From Streptomyces sp. NBC_01116 (lineage in GTDB: Bacteria; Actinomycetota; Actinomycetes; Streptomycetales; Streptomycetaceae), in contig NZ_CP108644.1 in the NCBI RefSeq assembly GCF_041435495.1, positions 3,829,501 to 3,893,500 of the forward strand: 64,000 nt of DNA. The letters are read 5' to 3'. Position numbers and translations under genes: made by a program. Under the pieces are notes generated by a model that saw only the letters and a list, made by a program, of their open reading frames with translations, was not told where the DNA came from and searched no databases. Below, piece after piece: positions 24,117-33,506 of this stretch (its first letter is position 1; each line of letters opens with the position of its first letter).

Positions 24117-25331
24117 ATGGAACACATCCACGTCATCGGCGGCGGCCTCGCCGGCCTCACCGCCGCCATCACCGCGGCCGAGTCCGGTGCGCGGGTCACC
24201 CTGTACGAGGGCCACCGGACGCTCGGCGGCCGGGCCAGGACCGCGGACGGGCCGTACCGCGCCAACGAGGGCCCGCACGCCCTGTACCGGCGCGGGCCGC
24301 ACTGGACCTGGCTGGCCCGGCGCGGTCTTCTCGGCGCCGTCGTCTCCGTACCGCCCCGCGAGGGCCTCCGGTTCCGTTTCCGCCGCGCGGGAGCCGCCCG
24401 CCGGACCCCGCCCGTGGCGCTGCTGCGACTCGCCCGCCGGGCCCCCGGCACGGCCCCGGTGGACGACGCCTTCCTGGAGTGGGCCACCGGGCAGGTCGGC
24501 GAGGAGGGCGCCCGCGCCGCCGCGAACTTCGCCGCCACCGCGCTGTTCCACCACGACCCCGGGTCGCTCTCCGCCCGGTTCGTCCAGGAGCGCCTGCACC
24601 GCCTGGCCTCGTTCCCGCCCGAGGCCCACTACCCGGTCGGCGGCTGGGCGCCGCTCGTCGAGCGGATGGCCGGCCACGCCCGGGGCCTCGGCGTCGGCAT
24701 CGAGACCGCCGCCCGCGTCGACACCCGGACCCTCGGCGAGCTGTCCCGGACCGGACCGGTCGTCGTCGCCGCCTCCCTCGACTCCGCCCGCCTCCTCCTC
24801 GACGACCCGTCCCTCACCTGGGAGAGCGGCCGCACCGTCCTGCTGGACCTGGCGCTGCGCACCCGGCGCGGCGACGCGTTCGTCGTGTCGGACCTGGACG
24901 CGCCGGGCTGGCTGGAGCGGTTCACCGCCCAGGACCCCGGCCTCGCCCCGGCCGGCGAACAACTGCTCCAGGGCCAGTTCCCGATCGGCCCCGACGCCCG
25001 CCGGGCGGAAGGGACCGCGCGGGCCGAGGAACTCCTCAACCTCGGCTTCCCCGGCTGGCGGGAGCGCACCACCTGGCGCGTCGAGGCCCTCGCCGACGGC
25101 CGCACCGGAGCCGTCGACCGCCCGGGAACCACCTGGCGGGACCGGCCCTCCGTCGTCCGGGGCAACGGCATCTTCCTGGCGGGCGACCAGGTCGCCGCCC
25201 CCGGACTCCTCAGCGAGGTCTCCTTCACCAGCGGCCTCGAAGCCGCCCTGCTCGCCGTGAAGGCGGCCGGGACGGCCACCGGGGAGGCCACCGGCAAGCG
25301 CTCCGGGACGGGAGCCCGGGACCGGGGTTGA
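24117..25331 (+). CDS. NAD(P)/FAD-binding protein, phytoene-desaturase-like
   Basis: 404 aa. The N-terminal dinucleotide motif VIGGGLAGLTAAITAAESG is followed by GHRTLGGRARTADGPY, typical of the amine oxidase/phytoene desaturase fold. The C-terminal FAD motif is GIFLAGDQVAAPGLLSEVSFTSG. No carotenoid genes are nearby, so the substrate is unknown. ATG 24117 follows GAAGGAGA with ideal spacing. It is divergent from the pentapeptide gene and followed 131 bp later by a quinone oxidoreductase. Confidence 0.85.
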   Translation: MEHIHVIGGGLAGLTAAITAAESGARVTLYEGHRTLGGRARTADGPYRANEGPHALYRRGPHWTWLARRGLLGAVVSVPPREGLRFRFRRAGAARRTPPVALLRLARRAPGTAPVDDAFLEWATGQVGEEGARAAANFAATALFHHDPGSLSARFVQERLHRLASFPPEAHYPVGGWAPLVERMAGHARGLGVGIETAARVDTRTLGELSRTGPVVVAASLDSARLLLDDPSLTWESGRTVLLDLALRTRRGDAFVVSDLDAPGWLERFTAQDPGLAPAGEQLLQGQFPIGPDARRAEGTARAEELLNLGFPGWRERTTWRVEALADGRTGAVDRPGTTWRDRPSVVRGNGIFLAGDQVAAPGLLSEVSFTSGLEAALLAVKAAGTATGEATGKRSGTGARDRG

Positions 25332-25462
25332 CCTCAACAGGACTTGAGGTACGAGGGTGGGGGGCACAGTCCACAGCGGGCACGGCACACAGCCGGCGCG
25401 GCCCGCGACCGGCACAGCCCGCAGCGGGGCACAGCCCGCACCGCGACCCCAGGGAGCCCGTC

Positions 25463-26464
25463 ATGCACGCCGTACGCCTTCACGCCTTCGGCCCCGCCGA
25501 GAACCTCGTGTACGAGGAGGCCGAGGACCCCGTCCCCGGCCCCGGACAGGTCCGTATCGCCGTGGCCGCGGCCGGGGTGCACGTCCTGGACACCGTTCTG
25601 CGGGAAGGGGAGCGCGGCCCCTACCCGGAGCCCGCCCGCCTCCCCACCGTCCCCGGCCGCGAGATCGCCGGAACCGTCGAGTCGGTGGGAGAGGGCACCG
25701 ACGCGGCCTGGCTCGGCAAGCGCGTCGTCGCCCACATCGGCATGGCGCCGGGCGGGTACGCCGAACTCACCGTCACCGAGGCCGACCGGCTCCACGAGAT
25801 CCCCGAGGGGCTCGACGCCGCCGGGGCCGTCGCCATGATCGGCACCGGCCGCACCGCCCTCGGCATCCTCGGGTTCACCCCGCTCGGCCCGGATTCGGTG
25901 GTCGTCGTCACCGCGGCGGCGGGCGGGATCGGCACCCTCGTCGTCCAGCACGCGAAGAACGCCGGGGCCACCGTCATCGCGCTGGCCGGGGGCCCGGCGA
26001 AGGCGGCCCGGGCGGAGGCCGAAGGCGCCGGCCTCGCCCTCGACTACACCCGGCCCGACTGGCCGCGCAGGGCCCGCGAGCACCTCGAAGCGGCGGGGCT
26101 GCGGGCCACCGTCGTCTACGACGCCGTCGGCGGGACCACCGCCCGCGCCGCCGTGGACCTGCTCGGCCCCGGCGGGCAGCACGTGGTCTACGGCTGGTCG
26201 GGCGCGGGGCTCCTCGACGGGGGGCCGCTCACCTTCACCGACGAGGAACTGGCCGGACGCGCCATCACGTCCGGGTCCGTCCTCGGGCCGGCGATGATCG
26301 AGAGGGGCGGCGGTCTGCGCGCGCTGGAGACCCGAGCCCTCGCCGAGGCGGCGGCCGGCCGGCTGCGGCCCGCCGTACAGCGCTTCCCGCTCGCCGAGGC
26401 CGCCGCAGCGCACCGCGCGCTGGAGACCCGGGGCACGATCGGCAAGGTGGTCCTGGAGCCGTAG
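25463..26464 (+). CDS. Zinc-independent MDR quinone oxidoreductase
   Basis: 333 aa. Medium-chain reductase fold: N-terminal GroES-like part (about 1-120) and a Rossmann domain with nucleotide motif VTAAAGGIGTLVVQHAK near residue 152. Catalytic-zinc Cys and His ligands are absent, as in NADPH:quinone oxidoreductases. AGGGAG precedes ATG 25463. The stop codon abuts the stop codon of the convergent GNAT gene with no base between them. Confidence 0.9.
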   Translation: MHAVRLHAFGPAENLVYEEAEDPVPGPGQVRIAVAAAGVHVLDTVLREGERGPYPEPARLPTVPGREIAGTVESVGEGTDAAWLGKRVVAHIGMAPGGYAELTVTEADRLHEIPEGLDAAGAVAMIGTGRTALGILGFTPLGPDSVVVVTAAAGGIGTLVVQHAKNAGATVIALAGGPAKAARAEAEGAGLALDYTRPDWPRRAREHLEAAGLRATVVYDAVGGTTARAAVDLLGPGGQHVVYGWSGAGLLDGGPLTFTDEELAGRAITSGSVLGPAMIERGGGLRALETRALAEAAAGRLRPAVQRFPLAEAAAAHRALETRGTIGKVVLEP

Positions 26465-26962
26465 TCAGGCCCCGCGACCGTCCGCCCCCAGCCGGGCCAG
26501 GGCCCCGTCCGTCAGCCGGTACACCGTCCACTCGTCCTGCGGGCGCGCGCCGAGCGACTCGTAGAACGCGATGGACGGGGCGTTCCAGTCGAGGACGGAC
26601 CACTCCAGCCGCTGGTAGCCGCGCTCACCGCAGATCCGCGCCAGCTCCGTCAGCAGCGCCCTGCCGTGGCCGCCGCCGCGCCGGTCGGGGCGGACGTACA
26701 GGTCCTCCAGGTAGATGCCGTGCACGCCGCGCCAGGTCGAGAAGTTCAGGAACCACAGGGCGAAGCCGATCACCTCGCCGCCGTCTCCGTCGTCGTCGGC
26801 CGTCGCCACGTGCGCGTAGGCGGCGGGACGGTCGCCGAACAGCGCCTCGGTCAGCTGCTCCTCGGTGACGACGACCTCGTCGAGGGCCTTCTCGTACGCG
26901 GCGAGATCCCGCACCAGGGCGTGCAGGACGGGGACGTCTTCAGGTGTGGCGGTACGAATCAT
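26465..26962 (-). CDS. GNAT-family N-acetyltransferase
   Basis: 165 aa. The acetyl-CoA site is seen as LYVRPDRRGGGHGRALLTELAR (V-R-P-x-x-R-G-x-G), followed by YQRLEWSVLDWNAPSIAFYESLGA. This resembles the diamine/thialysine acetyltransferase branch, whose members act on polyamines or lysine analogues; substrate is not proved. ATG 26962 has no Shine-Dalgarno; TACGCT (26974-26969) ends 6 nt upstream, so leaderless expression is likely. Confidence 0.88.
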   Translation of the reverse strand: MIRTATPEDVPVLHALVRDLAAYEKALDEVVVTEEQLTEALFGDRPAAYAHVATADDDGDGGEVIGFALWFLNFSTWRGVHGIYLEDLYVRPDRRGGGHGRALLTELARICGERGYQRLEWSVLDWNAPSIAFYESLGARPQDEWTVYRLTDGALARLGADGRGA

Positions 26963-27129
26963 GGGCGCAGCGTAAGCAACCCGCTGCCCGGACCACACCA
27001 TGGTTTTCCGACCGCCGGCCCCCTACATCGCCCCGGACCCGGACGCTGCCTCAGCCGCGGCCCCTGTACGTGGCCCCGCACCGAGCAGAGGTCGGGCCCC
27101 TCACCGGACGGCCTCCCGGGACGGCCCCC

Positions 27130-28044
27130 TCACCGCCCCAGCAGCCGCCGGGCGATCTCCGCGTGGTCGGGGGAGACCCGGCCCTCCCCGTCCTCGGCCG
27201 CCCACAGACCGTTCTGGAGCACCCTCCCCAGCGTCCACGCCCGCGCCCTCTCCCGGTCCCGCTCCAGGCCCAGCGCCTCCGTCAACGCGTCGAACCGCCA
27301 CACCACCTCGTCGGCGTCGAAGAGGTTGTCCAGCGCCGGGAACAGCTCGAAGCCCGGGTCCCCCGCGAGCGGCTTCGGATCGAGCGCCACCCACTCCCCG
27401 GCCCGCCCCGCGTCCGCGCGCCCGGCCAGGACGTTGTCGTAGTGCAGGTCCCAGTGCAGCAGCCGGTCCCCCGGCTCCCCCGCGACCTCCCGCACCGCCG
27501 CCGCGCAGTCCGCGATCAGCCGCCGGTCCTCGGCGTCGGCCAGCAGGCCCACCCGCTCCGGCACCGCCGCGAGCATCCGCTCCACCACCCCGCCCAACGT
27601 GCGCAGCCCCTCCGGCGCGGGCACCGCCACCAGCCGGGCCAGCACCGCGCCGAGCACCGTCACCGCCTGCCGCACGTCGGCCTCGCCGGACAACGGCCGC
27701 CGCTCGTCGAGCCGTTCCAGCAGCATCGCACCGGTCTCCGGGTCGTGGTCGAGCAGCTCCACCGCCCCGGCCCCCGCGTCGGTCCACGCCCGCAGCGCGA
27801 CCGGTTCGCCCGCCGTCTCCTCGTCCGCCGACTGGAGCTTCAGCGCGGCTGGCCGCCCGTCCGCCTCCCGCACCACCGGCAGGACCAGCGCGCACATCCC
27901 GTACATCGAGGGACCGTCCCGCCGCAGCCCCCACCGCTCCAGGAACCGCTCGGCGAGGCCGGGCAGGGCGGCGACGAAGGCCCGGCCGGCCGCTCCGTTG
28001 TACCGGGACTGCGTGGCGATCAGCTCTTCAGGAATGTCGATCAC
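27130..28044 (-). CDS. APH(6)/hydroxyurea-phosphotransferase-like kinase
   Basis: 304 aa. Catalytic loop LLHWDLHYDNVL and metal motif ALDPKPLAGDPGFEL identify the streptomycin-6-phosphotransferase / hydroxyurea phosphotransferase branch. Many Streptomyces carry such copies outside antibiotic clusters; resistance cannot be assumed. GTG 28044 is preferred because TAGGAT (28057-28052) ends 7 nt upstream, placing the first transcribed base at the start codon; an ATG at 28080 lies upstream of that promoter. Confidence 0.85.
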   Translation of the reverse strand: MIDIPEELIATQSRYNGAAGRAFVAALPGLAERFLERWGLRRDGPSMYGMCALVLPVVREADGRPAALKLQSADEETAGEPVALRAWTDAGAGAVELLDHDPETGAMLLERLDERRPLSGEADVRQAVTVLGAVLARLVAVPAPEGLRTLGGVVERMLAAVPERVGLLADAEDRRLIADCAAAVREVAGEPGDRLLHWDLHYDNVLAGRADAGRAGEWVALDPKPLAGDPGFELFPALDNLFDADEVVWRFDALTEALGLERDRERARAWTLGRVLQNGLWAAEDGEGRVSPDHAEIARRLLGR

Positions 28045-28159
28045 CTCACCGATCCTAGGGATCCGCGCCGACCGGGCCATGACGGAACGGCCCCGCGCGC
28101 AGTAACGTCCCGCCACACGTACGCTCGGCATCTCACCGGACAGGGACACCAGGGGCATC

Positions 28160-29560
28160 ATGAGCACCGTCAGTACCGTCGTCGGCGGCATATCGTTCTG
28201 GTACGCGCAGGAGGGCACCCCCGCCCCGCGCGAACCCCTCCCCGGCGACACGAGCGTCGACGTCTGCATCGTCGGCGGCGGCTACACCGGGCTCTGGACG
28301 GCGTACTACCTGAAGAAGGCCGTCCCCTTCCTCAACATCACCGTCCTGGAAGCCAGGTTCTGCGGCTACGGGGCCTCCGGCCGTAACGGCGGCTGGCTGT
28401 ACAACGGCATCGCCGGCCGCGACCGGTACGCGAAGCTGCACGGCCACGACGCCGCCGTACGGCTCCAGAAGGCGATGAACGACACCGTCGGCGAGGTCGT
28501 GCGGACCGCCGCCGAGGAGAAGATCGACGCCGACATCCACCAGGGCGGCGTCCTGGAGGTGGCCCACACCCCCTCCCAGCTCGCCCGGCTCAGGGACTTC
28601 CACAGCGTCGAGATCGCCTTCGGGGAGAGCGACCGGGTCCTGCGCGGCGCCCGCGAGACCGCCGAGCGCGTCCATGTGACCGGGGCGGTCGGCTCGACCT
28701 GGACCCCGCACGGCGCCCGGCTGCACCCGGCCAAGCTGGTGAAGGGCCTCGCGGACGTGGTGGAGGCGCTCGGCGTGACCATCCACGAGTCGACGCCGGT
28801 CACCGAGATCAAGCCCAAGCACGCCGTGACGCCGTACGGCACGGTCCGCGCCCCGTATGTCCTGCGCTGCACCGAGGGCTTCACCGCGAGCCTCAAGGGG
28901 CAGAAGCGCACCTGGCTCCCGATGAACTCCTCGATGATCGTCACCGAGCCGCTGCCCGCCAGGATCTGGGACACGATCGGGTGGGAGGGCCGCGAGACCC
29001 TCGGCGACATGGCCCACGCCTACTTCTACGCCCAGCGCACCGCCGACGACCGCATCGCGCTCGGCGGCCGCGGCTACCCGTACCGCTTCGGCTCGGCCAC
29101 CGACAACGACGGCCGCACCCGGCCCGCCACCGTGGCCGCCCTGCGCGACCTGATGGTCCGGCTCTTCCCCACCACGGCGGGCGTCCACGTCGACCACGCC
29201 TGGTCCGGCGTCCTCGGGGTCCCGCGCGACTGGTGCGCCACGGTCACCCTGGACCGTTCCACGGGCCTGGGCTGGGCGGGCGGTTACGTCGGTTCCGGCG
29301 TCGCCACCGCCAACCTCGCCGCCCGCACCCTGCGCGACCTGATCCAGCAGGACTCCGGGCAGGCGGGCCCGACGGATCTGACCACCCTGCCGTGGGTGAA
29401 CCACAAGGTCCGCCGCTGGGAGCCGGAGCCCTTCCGCTGGCTCGGCGTCCACGGCATGTACGCGGCCTACCGCGCCGCCGACCGCCGCGAGAGCACCTCG
29501 CCCCGCCCCGGCACGGACCCGGTCGCCAAGGTGGCGGACCGCATCGCGGGACGCCACTGA
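28160..29560 (+). CDS. FAD-dependent amine/amino-acid oxidoreductase (DAO fold)
   Basis: 466 aa. The N-terminal FAD motif is VCIVGGGYTGLWTAYYLKK (about 36-54), with GRNGGWLYN nearby. The C-terminal GLGWAGGYVGSGVATANLAA closes the FAD site. It resembles gamma-glutamylputrescine and sarcosine-type oxidases that oxidise C-N bonds using O2. No aminotransferase or glutamine-synthetase-like partner is adjacent. ATG 28160 follows AGGGG. Divergent from the APH-like gene; its 3' end faces the MarR gene 40 bp away. Confidence 0.87.
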   Translation: MSTVSTVVGGISFWYAQEGTPAPREPLPGDTSVDVCIVGGGYTGLWTAYYLKKAVPFLNITVLEARFCGYGASGRNGGWLYNGIAGRDRYAKLHGHDAAVRLQKAMNDTVGEVVRTAAEEKIDADIHQGGVLEVAHTPSQLARLRDFHSVEIAFGESDRVLRGARETAERVHVTGAVGSTWTPHGARLHPAKLVKGLADVVEALGVTIHESTPVTEIKPKHAVTPYGTVRAPYVLRCTEGFTASLKGQKRTWLPMNSSMIVTEPLPARIWDTIGWEGRETLGDMAHAYFYAQRTADDRIALGGRGYPYRFGSATDNDGRTRPATVAALRDLMVRLFPTTAGVHVDHAWSGVLGVPRDWCATVTLDRSTGLGWAGGYVGSGVATANLAARTLRDLIQQDSGQAGPTDLTTLPWVNHKVRRWEPEPFRWLGVHGMYAAYRAADRRESTSPRPGTDPVAKVADRIAGRH

Positions 29561-29600
29561 GCCACGGCGCCGCGTCCCCGGCCGTGTCCCCGGCCGCGCT

Positions 29601-30047
29601 TCAGTCGCGCGGCCAGGGCCGTCCGTCGAGGCGCTCGATGGAGAGGTTCAGGCGGCCGAGGGAGTCGGCGAGCTGCTGGGCCTCCTCGGGGGTCCAGTCC
29701 GTGAGGACCTTCGCCAGACCGGCCATGTTCCTCGCCCGGTCGCTGTCCAGGCGGCGGCCGCCCTCCTCCGTGATGGCGAACTTGCGGGCGATCCCGCCGT
29801 CGGGGTCCGGGATCCGCTCGACGACCCCGGCCCGCAGCATCGCGGCGGTCTGCCGGTTGAGCGTCGACGCGTCCAGCCGGAAGGCGTCGCCGAGCTGGCC
29901 GATGGACATGGGCCCCTCCACCTGGATCCGGCTGAGCAGGATGTAGGCGGACCGGTCGAGCTGCCAGTCCACGCGCGGCGTGACCATGTGCATGTACCGG
30001 CCGAGCAGCATCGTCTCGCGTTCGATCCGGTCGATGGGCTTGTCCAC
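29601..30047 (-). CDS. MarR-family transcriptional regulator
   Basis: 148 aa winged-helix repressor. The recognition-helix region is MSIGQLGDAFRLDASTLNRQ and the wing is RIPDPDGGIARKFAITEEG. GTG 30047 follows GAAGGAAG with good spacing; a longer in-frame reading upstream is out of character in composition. It is divergent from an MFS transporter and two palindromes lie between, the standard arrangement in which a MarR protein represses itself and a drug exporter until a ligand binds. Confidence 0.9.
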   Translation of the reverse strand: MDKPIDRIERETMLLGRYMHMVTPRVDWQLDRSAYILLSRIQVEGPMSIGQLGDAFRLDASTLNRQTAAMLRAGVVERIPDPDGGIARKFAITEEGGRRLDSDRARNMAGLAKVLTDWTPEEAQQLADSLGRLNLSIERLDGRPWPRD

Positions 30048-30084
30048 GCGCTGCTTCCTTCGTTGACCAGGACTATCACGATAG

Positions 30085-30119
30085 ATGTGCATGGTGCACA
30101 TGTTATGCATGATGCACAA
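30085..30119. promoter_or_regulatory. Two MarR-type operators between marR and MFS genes
   Basis: ATGTGCATGGTGCACAT (30085-30101) is a perfect palindrome with 7-bp arms. A second, TTATGCATGATGCACAA (30103-30119), has one arm mismatch. Their centres are 18 bp apart, and the stretch is strikingly AT-rich for this genome. Confidence 0.75.
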
Positions 30120-30166
30120 TTCATGTACCTTGCATAGTCGGACGTCGAAAGCGCGTACGCCAGATC

Positions 30167-30237
30167 GAACGATCCGAACGACCGCGCGACCCACACAACC
30201 CGCACGACCCGCACGATCCGCACGACTCAAACGACCG
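30167..30237. repeat. Eight degenerate 9-bp tandem repeats
   Basis: Units resembling GCACGACCC and GCACGATCC run end to end (one is 8 bp) between the MarR operators and the MFS start. Confidence 0.65.
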
Positions 30238-30272
30238 ACAGGCCCGCAAGGGCAAGAGGGAGCGCAGCACCC

Positions 30273-31742
30273 GTGGAGAGTTCACCCCCCGCAGCCCGCC
30301 CGGGAGGCGTGGTCGGCATCCTGGCCTTCGCCGGCATCGTGGCGGCGCTCACCCAGACCCTGGTGGTGCCGCTGATCGCGGAGCTGCCGAAGATGTTCGA
30401 CACCTCCGCGTCGAACGCCTCCTGGGTGATCACCGCCACCCTGCTGGCCGCCGCCGTGGCCACGCCCGTCGCCGGCCGGCTCGGCGACATGTACGGCAAG
30501 CGGCGCATGCTGCTCGTCTCGCTCGTCCCGCTGGTCCTCGGCTCGGTGGTCTGCGCGCTGTCCTCGTCGGTGGTCCCGATGATCGCCGGGCGCGGGCTCC
30601 AGGGCCTGGGCATGGGCGTGGTCCCGCTCGGCATCAGCCTGCTGCGCGACGTGGTGCCGGCCGAGAAGCTCGGCCCGTCCATCGCGATCATGAGCGCCTC
30701 GATGGGCGTGGGCGGCGCGCTGGGCCTGCCGTTCGCCGCCGCCATCGCGGAGAACACCAGCTGGCGGGTGCTGTTCTGGGTGGTCGCCGTGCTGGCCCTC
30801 GCGGTCGGCGCGCTGATCCTGGCCCTGGTCCCGGGCGACCGCCCGGCCACCCGGTCCACGAGCTTCGACCTGCTCGGGGCCGTCGGCCTCGGCGCCGCCC
30901 TGATCTGCCTGCTGCTCGCCGTCTCCAAGGGCGCCGACTGGGGCTGGGGCAGCGCCACCACGCTCACCCTCTTCGCCGCCGTGCTGGTGCTGCTGCCCGC
31001 CTGGGGCTGGTGGGAACTGCGCCTCAGCGAACCGCTGGTCGACCTCCGCGTCACCGCCCGCCCCCAGGTCCTGATGACGAACACCGCCTCGGTCCTGGTC
31101 GGCTTCGCGATGTACGCGCAGTCCCTCGTCGTGCCCCAGCTGCTCCAGCTGCCCGAGGCCACCGGGTACGGCCTGGGCCAGTCGATGCTGGCGATGGGCC
31201 TGTGGATGGCCCCGGCGGGCCTGATGATGATGGCGATGTCCCCGGTCGGCGCGAAGCTGTCCGCCGCCAAGGGCCCGAAGGTCACCCTGGCCGTCGGCAG
31301 CCTCCTCATCGCCGCCGGCTACGGCCTCTCCGTACCGCTGATCGGCGCGGACTCCCCGTGGAGCCTCCTGATCGTCACCCTCGTCTGCAACTCGGGCGTC
31401 GGCTTCGCGTACGGGGCGATGCCCGCGCTCATCATGAGCGCCGTGCCCCGGTCCGAGACCGCGTCGGCGAACAGCTTCAACGCCCTGATGCGCTCCATCG
31501 GCACGTCCTTCGCGGCAGCGGTGATCGGCGTGGTCCTGGCCCGGATGACCACGGACTTCGGCGGCTTCCCGCTGGCCTCCCAGAACGGCTTCCGCGTCGC
31601 GATGCTCATCGGCTGCGGAGTGGGCCTCGCGGCGGCGGTCGTCGCCGCCCTCATCCCCGTACGCCCGGCGAACGCGACCCTGCGGCCGGCCGCTTCGAAC
31701 GCCCCCGCCGGGCTGCCGGAGGCCTCGGAGTCCACGGCCTGA
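30273..31742 (+). CDS. DHA2-type MFS exporter
   Basis: 489 aa with about 14 transmembrane segments, as in the drug:H+ antiporter-2 family. RLGDMYGKRRMLL (about 69-81) is the loop 2-3 motif A, and LQGLGMGVVPLG lies in helix 4. It probably exports a toxic compound. It is regulated by the divergent MarR gene through the operators at 30085-30119. GTG 30273 has GAGGGAG about 12 nt upstream. Confidence 0.9.
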   Translation: MESSPPAARPGGVVGILAFAGIVAALTQTLVVPLIAELPKMFDTSASNASWVITATLLAAAVATPVAGRLGDMYGKRRMLLVSLVPLVLGSVVCALSSSVVPMIAGRGLQGLGMGVVPLGISLLRDVVPAEKLGPSIAIMSASMGVGGALGLPFAAAIAENTSWRVLFWVVAVLALAVGALILALVPGDRPATRSTSFDLLGAVGLGAALICLLLAVSKGADWGWGSATTLTLFAAVLVLLPAWGWWELRLSEPLVDLRVTARPQVLMTNTASVLVGFAMYAQSLVVPQLLQLPEATGYGLGQSMLAMGLWMAPAGLMMMAMSPVGAKLSAAKGPKVTLAVGSLLIAAGYGLSVPLIGADSPWSLLIVTLVCNSGVGFAYGAMPALIMSAVPRSETASANSFNALMRSIGTSFAAAVIGVVLARMTTDFGGFPLASQNGFRVAMLIGCGVGLAAAVVAALIPVRPANATLRPAASNAPAGLPEASESTA

Positions 31743-31750
31743 CCTCGCCC

Positions 31751-31812
31751 GTACGAAGTCCGGCCCGGGGCCCGGCGGCTTGAACCGCCGGGCCCCGGGC
31801 CGGACTTCGTAC
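31751..31812. terminator. Bidirectional terminator with perfect 28-bp stem
   Basis: Arms 31751-31778 and 31785-31812 are fully complementary around a 6-nt loop, between convergent MFS and ferredoxin-reductase genes. Confidence 0.9.
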
Positions 31813-31829
31813 GGCGCCGATACCGGCGG

Positions 31830-33497
31830 TCAGCGCGTCAGCCGCAGCACCCGCCCCGCTCTCGCCGTCGCGACCAGCTCCTCGACGGTGGCGAGCTTCA
31901 CCCGGGGCCGCCCGTCGCGCCGCCCCCGGTCCCGTTCGGCGCGGTCGATCGCGGCCAGGCCCCGGGCGTCCACGACCCGGCGGTTGCGCCGCCGGGCCAG
32001 GCGCCGGAACGCCCGGGCGTCGCCCGTCGGGGCGGGCAGCGTCCCGGCGACCGCGTCGGCCAGGAGCGTGCCGACCGTCTCGGCCGCACAGGTGCGGTTG
32101 GCGCCGATCCCGCCGGAGGGCCCGCGCTTGATCCAGCCGACCACATAGCCGCCGGGCAGCCCGGCGACCCGGCCGCCCTCGTGCGGGACGGTGCCCGAGG
32201 CCTCGTCGAACGGCAGCCCGGGGACCGGCAGCCCCCGGTATCCGATGGCCCGCAGCAGCATTCCGGCGGCCAGGTCCGCCGCACCCCCGCCGCCGTCGGT
32301 GACCCGTACGGTGCGCGCGGCCCCTTCGCCCAGGACCTCCACAGGCTCGGAGTGGAAGCGGAGCACGATGCGCCGGTCCGCCCCTCTGCCGGGCCCGGGG
32401 GACGCCGCGTCCGTCCGCACCCGGGCGAGCCCCCGCAGCAGCCCGGCGCGGTCGCCCGCCCCGGCCGCCCCGATCGCCGCCGCCGTACGCGGATCGTGGT
32501 CGTCCACGACCAGCTCCACACCCGGCAGGTGCTTCAGCGCGAGGAGTTCGGAGCGGGTGTACGCGGCGTCCTCGGGCCCCCGCCGCCCCAGCACCACCAC
32601 CTCGCGGACCCGGCTGGCCCGCAGCGCCTCCAGCGCGTGGGCGGCGATGTCGGTGCCCGCTAGCGCCTCGGGGTCGGCGACCAGGATCCGGGCGACGTCG
32701 AGGGCCACGTTGCCGTTGCCCACCACGACGACCCGCTCGGCGGACAGGTCGACGTCCTGCGCGACGGCCTCGGGGTGGGCGTTGTACCAGGCGACGAACG
32801 AGGTCGCCGACAGGCACCCGGGGCCCTCCTCGCCGGGGATGCCGAGCCGCCGGTCCGTGGAGGCGCCGACCGCGTAGATCACCGCGTCGTGGTGGGCGGC
32901 CAGCTCCTCCGCCGTGACGTCCCGGCCCACCTCGATGCCCAGGTGCATCCGGACCCGGGGGTGGGAGTGGAAGCGGGAGAAGGTGTCGCCGACCTTCTTC
33001 GTCGCGGGGTGGTCGGGGGCCACGCCGTACCGGACGAGCCCGCCGGCCACCGGCAGCCGGTCGATCAGGGTCACCTCGGCGGCGGTGTGCAGCAGCAGGT
33101 CCTGCGCCGCGTACATCCCGGCGGGCCCGGTGCCGACGACGGCCACCCGCAGCGGCCCGAAGTCGGACGGCAGACTGCGCCCGAAGACCGGCTCGCCCCA
33201 GGCGTGGAAGTTGGGCCCGTCGACCACCCCGGCGGACGGCTCGGCACCCGCGTAGTAAGCCGCGTTGATGTCCGCGTACTCCCGCTGCCCGGCGGACAGC
33301 GAGTCCACCGGAAAGATCGCGTCCACCGGGCAGGCGTCCGCGCAGGCCCCGCAGTCGATGCACGCCCGGGGATCGATGTGGAGCATCTCCGTACTGCCGA
33401 AGGCGCGTTCCTCGGGCGTCGGGTGGATGCAGTTGACCGGACAGACCGCCACGCAGGTGGCGTCGTTGCAGCAGGTCTGGGTGATGGCGTAGGTCAT
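31830..33497 (-). CDS. Ferredoxin-fused NADPH:ferredoxin reductase (FprB type)
   Basis: 555 aa. Residues 1-65 are a 7Fe/8Fe ferredoxin domain (CNDATCVAVCPVNCIHP and CIDCGACADACPVDAIFP). Then follows an adrenodoxin-reductase-like FAD/NADPH module, with FAD motif VVGTGPAGMYAAQ near 118 and NADPH motif VVVVGNGNVALDVAR near 265. It can take electrons from NADPH through FAD to its own iron-sulphur domain. It follows the AurF-like oxygenase by 9 bp, so it is the likely electron donor for it, and perhaps for the P450 upstream. M. tuberculosis FprB has the same fusion. Confidence 0.92.
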   Translation of the reverse strand: MTYAITQTCCNDATCVAVCPVNCIHPTPEERAFGSTEMLHIDPRACIDCGACADACPVDAIFPVDSLSAGQREYADINAAYYAGAEPSAGVVDGPNFHAWGEPVFGRSLPSDFGPLRVAVVGTGPAGMYAAQDLLLHTAAEVTLIDRLPVAGGLVRYGVAPDHPATKKVGDTFSRFHSHPRVRMHLGIEVGRDVTAEELAAHHDAVIYAVGASTDRRLGIPGEEGPGCLSATSFVAWYNAHPEAVAQDVDLSAERVVVVGNGNVALDVARILVADPEALAGTDIAAHALEALRASRVREVVVLGRRGPEDAAYTRSELLALKHLPGVELVVDDHDPRTAAAIGAAGAGDRAGLLRGLARVRTDAASPGPGRGADRRIVLRFHSEPVEVLGEGAARTVRVTDGGGGAADLAAGMLLRAIGYRGLPVPGLPFDEASGTVPHEGGRVAGLPGGYVVGWIKRGPSGGIGANRTCAAETVGTLLADAVAGTLPAPTGDARAFRRLARRRNRRVVDARGLAAIDRAERDRGRRDGRPRVKLATVEELVATARAGRVLRLTR

Positions 33498-33506
33498 GGC
33501 CCCGGC

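Noticed and set aside
27130..28044. Aminoglycoside resistance gene
   Set aside because: The kinase family is right, but chromosomal copies in Streptomyces commonly lack resistance function and no resistance or biosynthesis context is present.
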